DNA from: Centropus unirufus
Taxonomy: Eukaryota > Chordata > Aves > Cuculiformes > Centropidae
Direction: 5' to 3'
DNA length: 64,000 nucleotides
Assembly: GCA_013397695.1 (NCBI GenBank)
Contig: VYZI01000135.1
Span: 2,049,880-2,113,879 of the forward strand
Position numbers and translations under genes: made by a program. Shown one piece after another: positions 33,201-46,612 of the stretch; within the stretch, counting starts at the first letter, position 1, and the number at the start of each line of letters is the position of its first letter. The notes beneath the pieces are model-generated. The model made no database searches and had not been told where the DNA came from. It saw only the letters and a list, made by a program, of their open reading frames with translations.

Positions 33201-36200
33201 TTTGTAATATCACCCATACCTTCCAGTAATTGAAATCTTGTGCAAAAAAAAAGGGAATTAAATACTGCCAACTTTATATATAAATTTATATTCTATGGGT
33301 CGGAGACTTTATGCCTCTTTGAGCCAAACTACCTACAAGAAACACTAGTATATTAGAATTATTTTATTGGCTACTATGTAAACAAGCTTCACTGCATGAA
33401 AAAAAAATATATATCTTCAAATCACAAAGTAGTCTTTAGATTGTTTCCTACATTATTATCTTAGCTATAATATTGGTATTTTTATTATTAATCACTTTGT
33501 TCCTTATTCCATAAGAAAAATTTGCAAAACATTATCTATGGACAAGCGTTACTTTACAAATTAGGAACTTTATGGTTTAAAATACTGATATAAATTTATT
33601 GTTGAAATATTTCCATTGACATTCTATTTGTAATGTATATCTTTTAAATAAACCCAGTTATTTTGTTTTTAGCACTTATTTTAGGTTCTAAGGGCTTCAT
33701 TTTAAAAACTAATATATGTAAGAATGTCAGAAGTATGACAACTATAATTAAGAGCCGAATCAGGTTTTTTGTAATTATGTTTCTAAAAAATTATTCGAGT
33801 AGGTACTTTTGGGTGGAATTCAACCTTTATATAAGCCCATTGTCTGCAAATGAACATGTGCTTTTACTAAATCTGAATTTGTACTTATAGTTCTTGGTGT
33901 CATGGGGTGTAAACTGATATTTTTGCTGAGAGAAAAACAAATATCCTCAACATCCAGTAGTCATGGTTTTCTGTATTTTCCTTTAGACTATCTGATCAAG
34001 CAGTAAATTACTTTGTTAAATAGCTGGAATTATTTTAAAGCTGATTTTTTGAGAATTCATTTATCCATAATCCAGAGACATGAATTCACACATACCAACT
34101 GTAAGAAGTAATTTTCTTATTAATTTGAGACATAATATGTCAACTTCATCCTGAAGGACCTATGAGACCTCTAAATTTCAACCTAATAAAAAAATACCTT
34201 TATAATTCCCAAATTTTCCCTAAGATCTACAGAATTCCGAAATGGCAGCAAGGTGAATTCTGTTGGAAAATGTAGTATTATTCAAGATGTCCCTGATACA
34301 CTACAGCAAAGGACCCTACTTTCAGCTCTTGAATGATGGGATAATATTGGGCAGCACCAAATCAAAGATGCTAGAAGAAATCACATTGAATCCAAGAAAT
34401 GAAGTTTTAGTTTTATTTTGTCTTTACTATACTGGAGATAAAAGTCCTTGTGATACATACTAGAACTGGCAATCTCAAGTTAATGCAAGTGAATTGAAAC
34501 AATTTATGTATCAAATGTAACTGACAATTTAGACAGTAAATGTGATTTTCTCATTTTTAAGTTAAGATTAACAATATAGACCTTGGACCTAATATTTCCA
34601 GAGAAACATTATTGAGAACAGGGGAACTTTTCAAATCAACAAACACATGAAAAGCATAGCTCTCCCCTGATCTTTCTTTTCATTCCTCCGAGAATTTTGT
34701 TAAGTAGAATCTCCCCTTTAAACTAAAAAATCACTTAAACTAGTGCATCCCAGATGTAGAGAATTTCATTTATATGTACATCTCTCGAGCTATAAATCTA
34801 GAAACTGATTGTCCAATTTTGCCCTGCTACGAAGTCATAAATTAAGCACTTTTTGTCTGGTTTTGTGTCATATTTAGAAAGACAGTTCTCTGACAGAAAA
34901 TATCCCTTCCTTTTTGTTCAGCCAAATTTACTCAGGTCTCTAGCAAACGTGGCTCCTAATACGAGCTCTCAGTATCTCATGACAATGAACAGAGAAGTAA
35001 TTGTCTCAGGGTGAACTCTAAAGTTTTTTAGCCACTGGTGCTACCCAGGACACTTGCAGTGTGTTTCACACGCTCAGGAGCAATACCCAATTGCAATTTC
35101 TCATTCAGCCATACTGGCTCCTGAGCCAGTGCATGCTTTCTCCTGCAAGCTACAGCGTGAGGCTACTGCTGGCATATCCAGCGTGAGTTCAGTGCAGTGA
35201 GGAAATAAACAGAAAGATTTTACCAAGGCTTATAAATTTCTGGTGGGGAGGAAGCTCACTGATCCTAAAGTCACTGTGTCTTGTCTTTTCTTTCAAAATT
35301 TCTCCTTCTATGTTCTGGTTTTGGCTCATACCCTCACCATTCTTCTGCTTTTAGAGCCAGACATCAGTTGAATTCCCTGGTGGACAGGAAATTCCAGCAA
35401 CTCAAAACTTGTTTGTCTTCTGTATTAGGCATTTCGTATTAGGTACTCATATTACTGGCATGTCATATTAAATTAAAGAATCATAGAGTACCTAAAATAT
35501 TGTCGTTAATCAATAGCATTATTTTATTTTTATCATATATTACTTGTTTGATATTAATAACACCTGCTTTCTCATTGTTGTGCTGTCAAATGCATCTCAT
35601 TGCAAGAAACATAAGACGTCACATTAAAAAATGTCGTATCTCGTTGTCTTCTAATCAGAGTAAAAAGTTCAGACTGACATTACTGAAATGTGGCACATGC
35701 TAACCTCAAATCAACCAAGAGCTCATTGGAAGGAGTTATACTTTAATCTGTTTGTTGGCTTGATTTTTGCAAAACAAGTACAACTTTGAGAATTGAGATT
35801 TAGGATGATTACATAAAGGGAAAAAGTATTCTGGAAACCTCCAAATTTTTTTGTCTAAACCAAGACATAATCTTGGTTAAGATGGAAAAGACTCAGTGCT
35901 GAGTACCCATCAATATGAATATTGTTCATGTACATACTGTTTTGGGGACAGCACTTAATAGAAATTTTATGCTTCAACCAATACAGACCCTTCTGCAGAA
36001 TCACCTAAACGTGTCTGAAGAGGAGGACACTTGGTAGCATGAGGAGGAAGCAGAGCTTTTCAGCAGGACACACGAACACTAGCAGAAATGCTAATAGTAG
36101 AAACACCTCCTGTTCTGCTTGTCTGCCAGAGGAAAAGGAGGAACAAAACCAGTCATTAATAATTCTAAACATCACAATGCTATGTAAAACCAAAGACGAT

Positions 36201-38961
36201 TAATTCATGAGAATAAAGATAAATTCTCTTGTATGTAATATAAGCAGAGCATTGACAAGTGCTATCCAGAGGAGACCGAATGTATGCTGCTTACATGCTT
36301 CCAAGAAGATAAGGGACATTTAGTCTAGGCAAGATCTTTTTTGGAAAGTAAGTGCACAAACTGTGTGTACGACAAACAAAAACCATGGGAAACCAAATAC
36401 CGTAAACAAGTGCTTTGCTCATTTAGTCATATCTTCTCCTCTTTGGTCTCCCTTCTCCTGATTAGTTTTTTCAAGGAGGACAGGAAGGCTACACTTTCAT
36501 ACAGTAATAAGCAATATAACAGCTTCGAAACTCACAGCAATGTTCTACAGGGATGCAGTCTGATCACAATTGTCTTTGATAGAGTCTTATCCCTGCTGCT
36601 TTGTCATTCTCTCTTACCCTGTGTCTAAGGTATGTACACTTCAATATACAGCCAGATGGAAAGCTTTTCAACATTTAGTAAGAGGTGGATAATACTAAAG
36701 AAAATAAAGCAAACATTGGAGTTCAGTTCTTACATTTCTCACGCACAATGAAGATGACCATTAAAGAATCTGATACAAACTTCCATTATTTGTAATAAAA
36801 TAGGATTAATTATTATCATAAAAGAAGTATTTTTTTTCCATAATTATAGAAAAAAATCCCCACTCCAGAAGTGCTCGTAGAGAATGCAGGCAAGAAATAA
36901 TTAATAAGTTCTCTTTTCCAGAATAAGATGTATTAAATTACTTATCTCTATATATCAAAACTCACTTTTGTACCTGAAAAACATCTATTTATTCATTCAT
37001 TTGACTAAGTGGTCTTGGAAAATGAAAACAGTCTTGGAAATCATGAACTTTTCACAATTAGTTATTTTTTCAAAGCCACTGTATGTCACTAGATTTTGGA
37101 ATGGCATGAGGAGTCACTGAAATAAAAGATGCTATTGAAAAGGAAGATAGGAAAGGAAAGGAAATGAAAGCAAAATAATAAACTGAAGAGAAAAGTTCAG
37201 CAAGGACCCGGTACAAAAGCTTTTTCCCCCTCATCCTCTCAGTTGTGATGCTACAGATATAGTGCTCAAATGCCAAAATATAAACATCTGATGTAATTTA
37301 AAATGTCTTATGATATGTGAACTGTTCATATTGGACTGTCAAGAAGTGACAAAGGAGCTATGCCCTCCAGTCAAAGCTGCAGGCCAGGCAGGACTCCCCT
37401 GGGAAGCTCAAATCACAATCACTGGGCAACCAAACGCAGCCCTAGATCTCCACTAGCTGCAGCAAGGTATCAAACACCAAGCTACCATATAAAGATTTGT
37501 ATTTATACAACTACCTTTAAACAGCTTAATATCAAATCTACTAGTCTGTACTACTGTGTTGCTTTGAAAATTTTTGAACCAGGTAAGAAATGCTTCATGC
37601 TCTCAAATGTTTTTTAATAAAGTGAGAAAAAATATCAATACACTTCATTACTTTTCTCCATAATTCCAGAATTTTAGTATTTCCAGATTAAATTTGTTTT
37701 AAGAGACATTTTCTATCTTTTCCTTTATCTTTCCACATGGAAAGTCATCAAGTATTCCTACCACATATTACAACTATCTTGGCTAGAATTATAATTAAAT
37801 GTTCTAGAAATTCACAGAAGAGTTTTAAGGGAACATCATAATAATCAAATATTTTACTGGAATTGTAGTATAATAACTTTTCTCATGCATCGGTTTTGTT
37901 AGATGTGAACTAGTTAATGGCAATTGCTAAAGCAGATATTATCAGGTGACACAATTTGAGATAATCAGTTTTATAATATTTCTAAAGTCACAGATTCCAG
38001 AGTCATGCTATGGTAAGAAAAACTCAGTTGTCATTTGAAAAAAACCCTTCCCAGACATAGTTAAATGTTAAAAATCTTAATCCAGGGATGAATAAAGATG
38101 TGAACATTGAAGATAAATAAGAAGAACTTGATGTGTAGTTCTTTGTATAAGATAAAATTAAAAGTATAGTTTTGAGGCTGTTAAATCATGAGATTTACAA
38201 TGGACTTTGCAACACCGGACTTAAACCTAATAGCTGTTTAGTTTAATGCTTTATCACAGACAGTGGATCATATCAGGCTTTAATTACATTTTTATCTCTT
38301 TCAGGAAGGGATGTTTAGGCCTCATATACACTAAGGACAATTTTCAGTAAAGTGACTGTAATAAAGTGAATTAACAACATAGGTCTGCATCCCTGACATA
38401 TTGGTGGAAAACATTTTCTTCTATTATGATGGTAAAAATGCAGCAGAAGTGTATGCCCTGCTAAACTGCACAAGGAAACATCAAACAACTACTTTTCCAT
38501 CAAGTAGAGAACATTTAATGAACAATTTATTGACTTTTAAGAAATAACGCTGCTAGTCATGAGATTTTCCATTAACCTAAGGTCTGTGCTCTGAAAATCA
38601 GATGTTCTGAGTGGGAAAACTCCCTCTCTGTGAAGAAAAAAATCAGTTAAAAAAGGAAAAGTTTAATAAGGAAAAGATATGTTTCTATTTCAGGAACTGT
38701 ATAATAGAAGTAACTTTAAAATACTGATTTTTTTTTCTGAACTTCTTCTTTGTAAGAAGATGGCATGTCATCTTCATGGGAAGCATATAAACTGAAAGGG
38801 AACCCTTTTTGCAAAAAGCAGCTGCTCCGTGTTGCATGGACGGCAAGAAGCAATGGGGCACACATTTGTGGAAGCAGATTTCCAGGGCACTTCTCTGCCT
38901 GGCAAAAGGTGCATACACATCTTGAATTTTCCTTCTAAAAATTCTATTTTTTTTCTGTTAT

Positions 38962-39100
38962 GAGAATGCACTATTCTGGGGCAGACTGAACATCCATCTA
39001 GTTCATGATCCTGGCTCTGTCGCTGTGTAATGCTGAGGCTATTTTCTCTTTCATTTTGACTAAAATCATGCTTTCATAATTCACTGCCATGCTTCTGCTC
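38962..39100 (-). mobile_element. Possible ancient CR1-type 3' UTR relic
   Basis: GGGGCAGACTGAACATCCAT and the following CTAGTTCATGATCCTGGCTC (38978-39017) resemble the antisense CR1 3' UTR phrase known from turtles and other archosaurs (a 'GGTCAGACC...GTCCATCTAG...ATCCTGTCTC' pattern). The match is short and diverged, and orientation is inferred from it. Confidence 0.45.
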
Positions 39101-42100
39101 TCAAGACTTTGTCTCACATAAAACGTTGATTCTTAGGCAGGGAGATAGTTTTGATAATTCCATTATTTGTTTTCCAGTGAGAGGGTGTTTCAGCTGAAAC
39201 AGATTGCTAGGCTTTCTGGTAGACTATCCTTGAGCTCTCCTGTCCATGGGAGTCCCTCAGTATTTCATGTTTATTAGCTCAGCAGTCTTATTTTCTTTTC
39301 AGGAAACAGTATATATGCTTAATGGAAGCCTGATGTGCCTGATTTAAACCCATCTGAAGGATTATGGTCTGTACTAGCATCTTCAGTGAAGAAATAGATG
39401 ATGCTGTTCTTCAATCAGACATGAGGTGGCTGTTAAAGTTTCCAGAACTAATTAAATTCAAGGCACACTTGCCCATTACAATCTAAGGACTTAATGGTTT
39501 TTCTGTCACAGTCTATATGAAAAGCCATGCTGCTTTTAGGTTATGCAGGATCAACACTGAAGGGTATGGAGCTCTCTAAGTCTGTGAGGGGACAAGAAGC
39601 CAGGTGTTGCATATAGCAGGAAAAAACTCTCTTTTATATCACAACTCACAGCTTTTTTTTTTTTTTAACTGTAATTAGCTAGAATTTGAAACAATGTATT
39701 AAAGGGTATCAAGAAATTTCAAATAATGTTCTATCCTCTTGGTTGTTTGGGTATGAGATTTTTTTTTTCTGAGTTTATATTGTTTTTAGTAATTGTCTCT
39801 GTCATTTTGCTGTTTTGTGACATTCATAGTCACAATTGTACAGTCTTAATTGTACAGTCTTAATTGTACAATTGCAGTCTTAAATTCTTCCAAGTACCTA
39901 ACTAAGTATATCTTCCAAAGTTGCCATAAAAATTCTCAAAAGCTATTTTGATGAAAACTTCAAATACTCCTCCCACCATAGTAAAAGCCAAGTCAAAACA
40001 GGGTTACAGGAAACAAGTAAAATATTAGCATTATGTGTTTTATTTTTTACTTTATTGATATAATAGTATAAATAAATATAATAATGGGCAATAATGGAGA
40101 AAAAAGAACTGTTCTGAGACATTTAAACTGGTGGCTAAAACAAGGTTTATCTATTGTAGGACTACATTAGATCCATTATATGTCATTGCACTGTATTTAT
40201 TTATGCAGTGTACTTACTGCCCAGAAATGCTGATCAAATATGTAACAAACTGATAGAGAAAAGAAAAATAAATGAAATATAATTAAATTATGAACATTAA
40301 AACTGACAAATAAATTCATTCAAAGTTGTGCTGTAAAAAATACAAGATTGCTCATATAAACTTTGGTGTGTAATGTAAAATTGCTTTCCCAAAAGTAAAA
40401 GACATTTACTGATTTATCAATAAGACATGCAATTGTTCAGGTAATTGATCTGAATCTTCAGTGTTAACATTTATTTTAAACAGGCATTGCTTTTTCTTCT
40501 ATTGTCCATCCTCATGATGGTCAGAGTAAGGCAATTCACTATTTAACAGAAACTATTCGACATTAGTATTTGTACCTTCTGCTATAGACAATAGCGGAAG
40601 TATAGAACAAAATATCCTTACAGAGTAAATATCAGCCTCTGAACACTTTCTGAATATTTTAGCCATTCATGTACTTCACATAAAATACAAGGAATTAAAT
40701 CTTGCTAAATAAATATAAGATATAGGGTTTTGTTTCTTCTTAACTCATCATGCACATATGGATATGATTACTACTCAGATACATGCACTCTTAAAAGTAG
40801 AGCCATTATTACAGAATAAGATAACACTACTCAACATAGAAATCAGAAAGGTAACTATACATTGTTTAGGATTAGAGAAAACAAAAGTTAAAATTACCGT
40901 TCTTGGTAAAATATGAGTGTTACTAACTGAGAAATAGGCAAAAAGAAGACCTACATTCAGCTAGATTTCCTTTTGCGTTTTAAATAAATTATTCATCTTC
41001 TCAAGCAAAGGAATGTTGACCTTTCCTTGTATTACAATGTAAAGTTCACTTTGGGGAGGACTATGGGGACAGACTATTTTTATAACTCTCATGCAATTCA
41101 TATTTCTTCTTAAAAATTTCAAAAGAAAAAAAGCCAAAACAAAACAGAAACATGAGAATAACACAAACTCCAAATTTCCACTTGGATTCATTGCTTAAAA
41201 TTCTTTGGAACTGCACTTTTTTAGTAGTCTAATTAGACTTCAGTTCCATTACTGTAGTTAAATACCGTATATTCTCTATTGATCCATGCTCACAAACTTC
41301 CTCTCTACTAGATAAATTAGCAGATTCCCTTCATATCTGCAGACTAGGTCTATAGGTTTTTATTCATGTAAGAAACTACTTAATTTCTCTTCTGTTCTTG
41401 TGAAACAAAATAATGTGACATTTGGGTTGTTATATTTTTGTACTTATGACTTTCCAGGAAGAGAAATGACAATCTAATTACCTCCCAAGTAGAAAAACAC
41501 AACAAATGTTAATGAGGATGAGAGCTAATGAACAGCATGGATTTGGAATAAAATACTTTTTATTTGGTCATGGGGTAAAAGCACTTCCAAGATGTTATCA
41601 AATACTTTAAGTATGGATACATTATGTGAACAATCTCTCAAGCTTGACACAAAAGGTAATAATTTTTCATCTTGAATTTACAAATAAAATAGGATTTATA
41701 CCTAAGAGAGGATTTAATCTAAATGTATTTCTTACTTAATCTGTCCTACTTTTAGAAGAACTGTGACTGAAAAAAGGGGTTAAGGGACAGCTTCAGAAAA
41801 AGTGCAGAGATATAAAGGTGGACACTGCAGTGTCATATATTTAGGTGTACAAGAGCCAGAGCAGAATACCAAAGAGAGAGACGGACCGCAGACGTCTTAG
41901 ACTGAGAGTGAAAGGAAACATCTCACCATGCTGATATTCACAAACACCTCGTCCACAAGGGAAATATGACATAAGGAAGCTTTAATCATAGTTTTGGGGA
42001 TCTTAATAGAGGATCTATTTGCAATTATCATTCTACAGTACTGCATAGTTGCCACGCTCCCTTTTCTGTATTTCTGGTAGACAATCCTACATACCAAATT

Positions 42101-42136
42101 ATTAAATTAATAAAGACATAAAGATACATATTTAGC
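39101..42136. other. Unannotated AT-rich non-coding DNA
   Basis: No recognisable gene or transposon. Contains a 14-bp tandem repeat at 39834-39883 and long T-runs at 39651-39667 and 39761-39769. Confidence 0.5.
39834..39883 (+). repeat. Tandem repeat, 14-bp unit, about three copies
   Basis: The unit CAGTCTTAATTGTA is present twice exactly (39841-39868), preceded by the partial copy AATTGTA and followed by a diverged copy, CAATTGCAGTCTTAAATT. Confidence 0.85.
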
Positions 42137-42573
42137 ATATGCAAAGGTCAACGAAGCTGGTGAAAAGTTAGGACAACCAGTATTATGAGGAGCAGCTGAG
42201 GGAAACAGGGTTCTTTAGTCTGGAGAAAAGGAGCCCTTATCACTCTTTAAAACCACCTGAAACGAGGTTGTAATAAGGTGAGTGTTGGTCCCTTCTCCCA
42301 AGTAACAGGCAATAGGACAAGAGGAAATGGCCCTCAAACAGGGAAGTTTTAAACAAGGTACTAGGAAAAATTACTTCACTGGAAGGGTTGTCAAAGATTG
42401 GAACAGACTGCCCAGGGAAGTGGCATAGTCACCATTCCTGGAGGTATTTAAATGACATATATATGTGGCACTTGTGTAGGTGGTTTAGTGGTAGACTTAG
42501 CAGTGTTAGGTTTACAGTTGGGCTCAAAGATCTTAATGGTCTTTTCCAACCTGAACGACTGTGTGATTCCATG
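42137..42573 (+). mobile_element. CR1 LINE 3' fragment
   Basis: Sense CR1 from the ORF2 end to the tail. It begins GCAAAGGTCAACGAAGCTGG (42141), then GGAGCAGCTGAGGGAAACAG, GTCTGGAGAAAAGGAGCC, AACAGACTGCCCAGGGAAGT (42402) and GGTCTTTTCCAACCTGAACG (42538). It ends with a single degenerate octamer (GTGATTCCATG). Short indels are present, for example in the ORF2 end near 42233. Confidence 0.92.
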
Positions 42574-43402
42574 AAAACAAATCAGTCTCTGAGGCTCTCT
42601 TCTTTCTGCTCCAGTGTAAGTATTTCAGGGCTGTAAAACTGTTGTAATCTTCAGTCTTAAGCTTATTGCTGAATAACTGCTCCTACATGTTTCAGACAGT
42701 TTAGGGTGTGCAGTCTGTATTTCTGTTGTCACCTTCCCATCATTATGCATCTTATAACATGCCAATCTTATAATCAGAAAGAGAAATGTGAATGACACCC
42801 ACAAAAAAAATTTATCTGTGTGGGTTGGTATGATGATTTGTAGACCTCAAAATTCAGACAAAAGTTCAAAATATAATTGTCCTGTCTCACTTTATAATTG
42901 TATTTTGTCTGCTGAGGGAGCACCTGAGGCTATCTTCAAGGCTACCTAGTTTCGTATTCCCAGTAAGCTGACAAATTTAGTATAGCCAGAGAGCATACGG
43001 TATTTTTCACCAAGCATTGTGCAGAATATATATATAGGCAGCATATAGAATAGAATATAGGCAGCATAGGCAGCCTATAGGTGATTCATAGGCTCTCAGT
43101 AAAACTTCTTCTGAAACTAAATCCATAGGCTCTTCTTAAAAATATATTTAGACATAACATCTAGGTACAGTCTTTCGATTTTACCCTCGTTTGGCTTGCT
43201 GAATACACTGGTACTGATTCACACATGTATGTAGACTACTTCACCATCAGAATGTCCTGCAAACAAGTCAGTTCATGTCAGTTTGAGCAAGAAAATTTCT
43301 TTCTTGCCCTACCTGAGGCTTATACAACCCCAAGAGGTAAACAGAAATTCCATTCATGCTTGTGTCAAAAGAGCGATTCAGCAATTTAAAGACAGAGCAG
43401 TT
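42574..43402. other. Spacer between two convergent CR1 tails
   Basis: No gene. Contains a cluster of ATAGGCAGC-like repeats at about 43034-43092. Confidence 0.6.
43034..43092 (+). repeat. Degenerate ATAGGCAGC repeat cluster
   Basis: ATAGGCAGCATA, ATAGGCAGCATAGGCAGCCT, ATAGGTGATTC and ATAGGCTC follow one another after a short ATATATATA run. The spacing is irregular. Confidence 0.7.
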
Positions 43403-44738
43403 ATAGAATCATGGAATTGTAGAATCGTAAAATGTTTTGGGTTGGAAGGAACCTTAAAGATCATCTAGTTCCAAACCCCCTCTAGTTCCAAACACCTCCC
43501 ACTAGACCAGGCTGCTCAAGGCCCCATCTAGCCTGGCCTTGAACTCTTCCAGGGCAGGGGCATCCACAACTTTCCTAGGCAATCTGTTCCAGTATCTCAC
43601 CACCCTCATTGTGAAGAACTTCTTCCTAATGTCTAGCCTAAACCTTCCCTCCCCCTCCTTCAAATAAAAGCCATTCACCCTTGTCCTATCACAGCATGCC
43701 TTGATAAAATATCCCTCCCCAGCTTTCTTGCAGGCCCCCTTCAGATACTGCAAGACCACTTTGGGTCTTCCCAGAGCCTTCTCTTCTCCAGGCTGAACAA
43801 CTCCAACTCTCTCAGCCTGTCCTCACAGCAGAGATGCTTCATTCCTCTGGTGATCTTTGTAGCCTTCCTTTGGATCTGTTCCAACACTTACATATCCTTC
43901 CTATGTTGAGCATCCAGAACTGGGCCCTCCAGGGTGGGTCTCATAAGAATTGTGTAGACAGGCAGAATCACTTTCCCTGACATGCTGGCCACATTTCTTT
44001 TGATACAGCCCAAGATATGGTTGGCCTTCTGGGCTACAAGCACACATTGTTGGCTCATGTCAAGCCTCTCATCAATCAGCACCCCCCAAGTCCTTCTCCA
44101 CGGGGCTGCTCTCAATCACTTAATCCCCAATCCTGTATTGAAACTGACAATTGTCCTGACCCAGGTGTAGGACCTTGCTTCATGAACTTCATGAAGTACA
44201 AACAAGCCCAATTTTCCAGCTTGTCCAGATCCCTCTGGATGACATCCCATCCTTCTGGCATGACAACTGCACCACTCAGCTTGGTATCATCTGCAATCTT
44301 GCCGAGGGTTCACTTGATCTCACTGTCTATATCATCAATGAAAATATTAAACAGACCTGGTCTCAGCATCAACCCCTGAGGGACACAGCTTGTCACGGAT
44401 CTATGCCTGGATATTAAGCTGTTGACCACTCCTCTCTGAAGTGACCATCCAACCAATTCCTTATCCACTGAGGAGTCTTCCAATCAAATCCCTCTCTCTC
44501 TAATTTAGAGAGAAGGATGTTGTGGGTGAATATGCCAGAAGTTTCACAGAAGTCCAGATAGATGACATCCATTGCTTTTCCCATGTGCAGGGATGTGGTA
44601 ATCCTATCCCAAGAATCCACCAGGTTGGTCAGGCAGGACCTGCCCCCGGTGAAGCCATGCTGGCTGTCTCGGATCACCTCCTTATTCTCCATGTGCTTTA
44701 GCATAGCTTTTAGAAAGATGAGTTCCATGAAGCTGTTT
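43403..44738 (-). mobile_element. CR1 LINE, 1.3-kb 3' portion, longest CR1 in the window
   Basis: Antisense CR1 with its 3' end at 43403, where three degenerate octamers (AGAATCAT, GGAATTGT, AGAATCGT) give the terminal tail complement. It then covers the 3' UTR (TTGGGTTGGAAGGAACC; AGACCAGGCTGCTCAAGG), the ORF2 C-terminus, and the reverse-transcriptase core up to about 44738, where it is 5'-truncated. A short stretch is duplicated near 43470-43497 (CTAGTTCCAAAC twice). This is one of the better preserved copies and probably one of the youngest CR1 insertions here. Confidence 0.95.
44414..44728 (-). pseudogene. CR1 reverse-transcriptase core fragment
   Basis: A 104-codon open stretch matches the CR1 reverse-transcriptase fingers/palm. 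It contains an S-Q-H-G-F-T block, a C-L-T-N-L-V block, then the D-V-I-Y-L-D-F palm motif with a catalytic aspartate, followed by H-N-I-L-L-S-K-L-E-R and W-I-R-N-W-L-D-G. The downstream A-D-D-T-K active-site segment survives at the DNA level near 44285-44300 (minus strand) but is not in this open frame. The protein is truncated at both ends and not functional. Confidence 0.88.
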
Positions 44739-46399
44739 GTAGTCTGTCAGATTACATATACTCATACATAATAGAATAATTTGAGATAAATTTAGTTGAT
44801 TAGGTGAAGGAAGAATACTTCCTTGCACTCTTCATCTCTTAGGCAGAAATGCATCAAACAGTATGATAGCATTCACATGTATCACATATAGGTGTAGATA
44901 CATTCACTTGTAGAATTTTATTAAGTCTTAGTATTCTGGGCAAACGAATCTGTATAAAAGGGGCTGAAAATCCAAACCCAACACTATTGTACAGCCTCAA
45001 GTGATTAATGATCTGACTCAAGGTGTTAAAGGTCCTAAAGAACCATTTGTTGTCTTTCATAAATAATAACGAAATTAGAGCTGTCAGCACGGAAGAAACA
45101 CACTGTCTGTAAAGAATTAGTAAAAGTTCCTGATAGAGGAATGCTAATTGATCTTTAAATTATTCATAGAATTCCTATGCGTTCTTATCCTCTGGAGGAG
45201 GGAATTATTTTTTTTTAATTTTTCACTGAGTAAAACAACTTTGTCTTTATTATAATTTCCTGTGTAGTAACTATAGCTCTGTTTAGAGTTTGAAGAAGGA
45301 CTGAGGCAATTAACATGCAGATTTATATGTTTTTTAAAGTTAAGATCTTGACTAATACAATGAAATCATCAGAAGACTTTACGTTATTGTCATTTCATAT
45401 TAATTACATTAGCACTATTGAGAAATTGAGGATAAAACTGTCTGCACAATTATCTTTGCTAGGTAGCTGCTTTTTCATTGTCTTGTCCCATTATTGATTG
45501 TAGAGGTTTTTTTGCCTTATGCAAAATAAGTTCGCCTATCTGATTAATGAGCTCTGCTAACCTTTGCCTTTTGCAATGCTGCAAATGTGTCTTTGTCATA
45601 AGAATATTTATGTTTTTTGTTAAACTGTATAAATCTAGAATGTAATGTTTATCTCCAATTCTGGGGGTTTGTTTGTTTCTTCATATGTGTGTTTTAATAA
45701 AATCACTACAGAGTGAAATCACTATTTCTTTCCTGAAAATATCTTTAAGAATATTTCCCAGGGACCATATAAGAAATGCAATGTCCAGCCTGGATTTGTG
45801 CCACTATAGGTCCAACGTCTTTCAAGTTCTGCTGATGTCATTTATGGTGTATAAAAGCCTATATGGTATATGACAAGATAGTGACATACACCAGAATGAA
45901 ACTGATCCGGAGCATCCACGTTTAATGAAATCTTTATTGTTCAGGAACATATTGCCTGAGATTTTACAATTGTACTACTGATAAAATTTTACAAAGCTGG
46001 CGCCCAAGTTACTTGTATGTAGTTTGAGCAGGTAGAACTGCAGAAAATGCAGGAACATATACAAAGGAATTAATCACAGAAGAAAACAACAGTTTCAGTT
46101 CACAATTATCACAGCTCTTTTAAGGTTTAGATGTTACTAATAGAAAATAGATACTCAAAATATACAAGCAAATTCAAGATCAGACACTTATTGTGGTTAT
46201 CTCCTTTAGTAGCAGCCTAGCTAATGTGAAATTGTACTAGAACCTTCACTTAGATCAAGTATCTACCTTACTACTGTAGTACAGAGGGTGAGAGAAAAGA
46301 GCATATAAGAAGGATTTACTCAATGGTAGGAATATACTACACCAGTTGGTAGTTTGTTTATGTGACGTGTTTCTGTTACTGTGCTTTAGGACTAATACA
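44739..46399. other. Unannotated AT-rich non-coding DNA
   Basis: No recognisable gene or element. Confidence 0.5.
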
Positions 46400-46460
46400 G
46401 CAATGAGCTGGAGGTTGGACTAAAAAACTTCCAGAGATTTTCCATAACTTACTTATTTCA
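46400..46460 (+). mobile_element. Possible CR1 tail relic
   Basis: GAGCTGGAGGTTGGACTAAA followed by AACTTCCAGAGATTTTCCAT (46404-46445) resembles the final CR1 phrase (GGTTGGACTAGATGA...CCAGAGGTCCCTTCCAAC). Only about 50 bp match and the octamer is degraded. Confidence 0.5.
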
Positions 46461-46612
46461 TGATGCACAGGTAAGCCAGGAAGAGGATAGAAATACATCT
46501 GGTGGAAAGTAAGAAACATGTGTGATATTTCCCTTATATTTTACTTTTTCTTTAGGTTGCCCTGAATGTAGTACTGTGCTAAAACATACCTGGGCCAAAG
46601 GGCAGATAAACA

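Larger units (their letters stand above)
27946..38961. other. 11-kb stretch without recognisable genes or transposons
   Basis: I recognise no CR1, LTR, gene or RNA gene here. Minor features are an ambiguous base (N) at 29193, a pyrimidine-rich tract at 30061-30205, a short (AT)n at 33113-33125, a hairpin at 35113-35130 and a GGAAA-rich purine stretch at about 37136-37180. A phrase near 28374 (GGGCTCAATTCTGC) recalls archosaur MITE ends but is not enough for a call. Confidence 0.5.

Noticed and set aside
35113..35130. Palindrome with 8-bp arms ACTGGCTC/GAGCCAGT and 2-nt loop.
   Set aside because: Short enough to be expected by chance a few times in 64 kb once near-palindromes are counted.
35478..35496. 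AGAATCATAGAGTACC, like a CR1 octamer end.
   Set aside because: Only the octamer-like part matches. The next CR1 phrase is absent.
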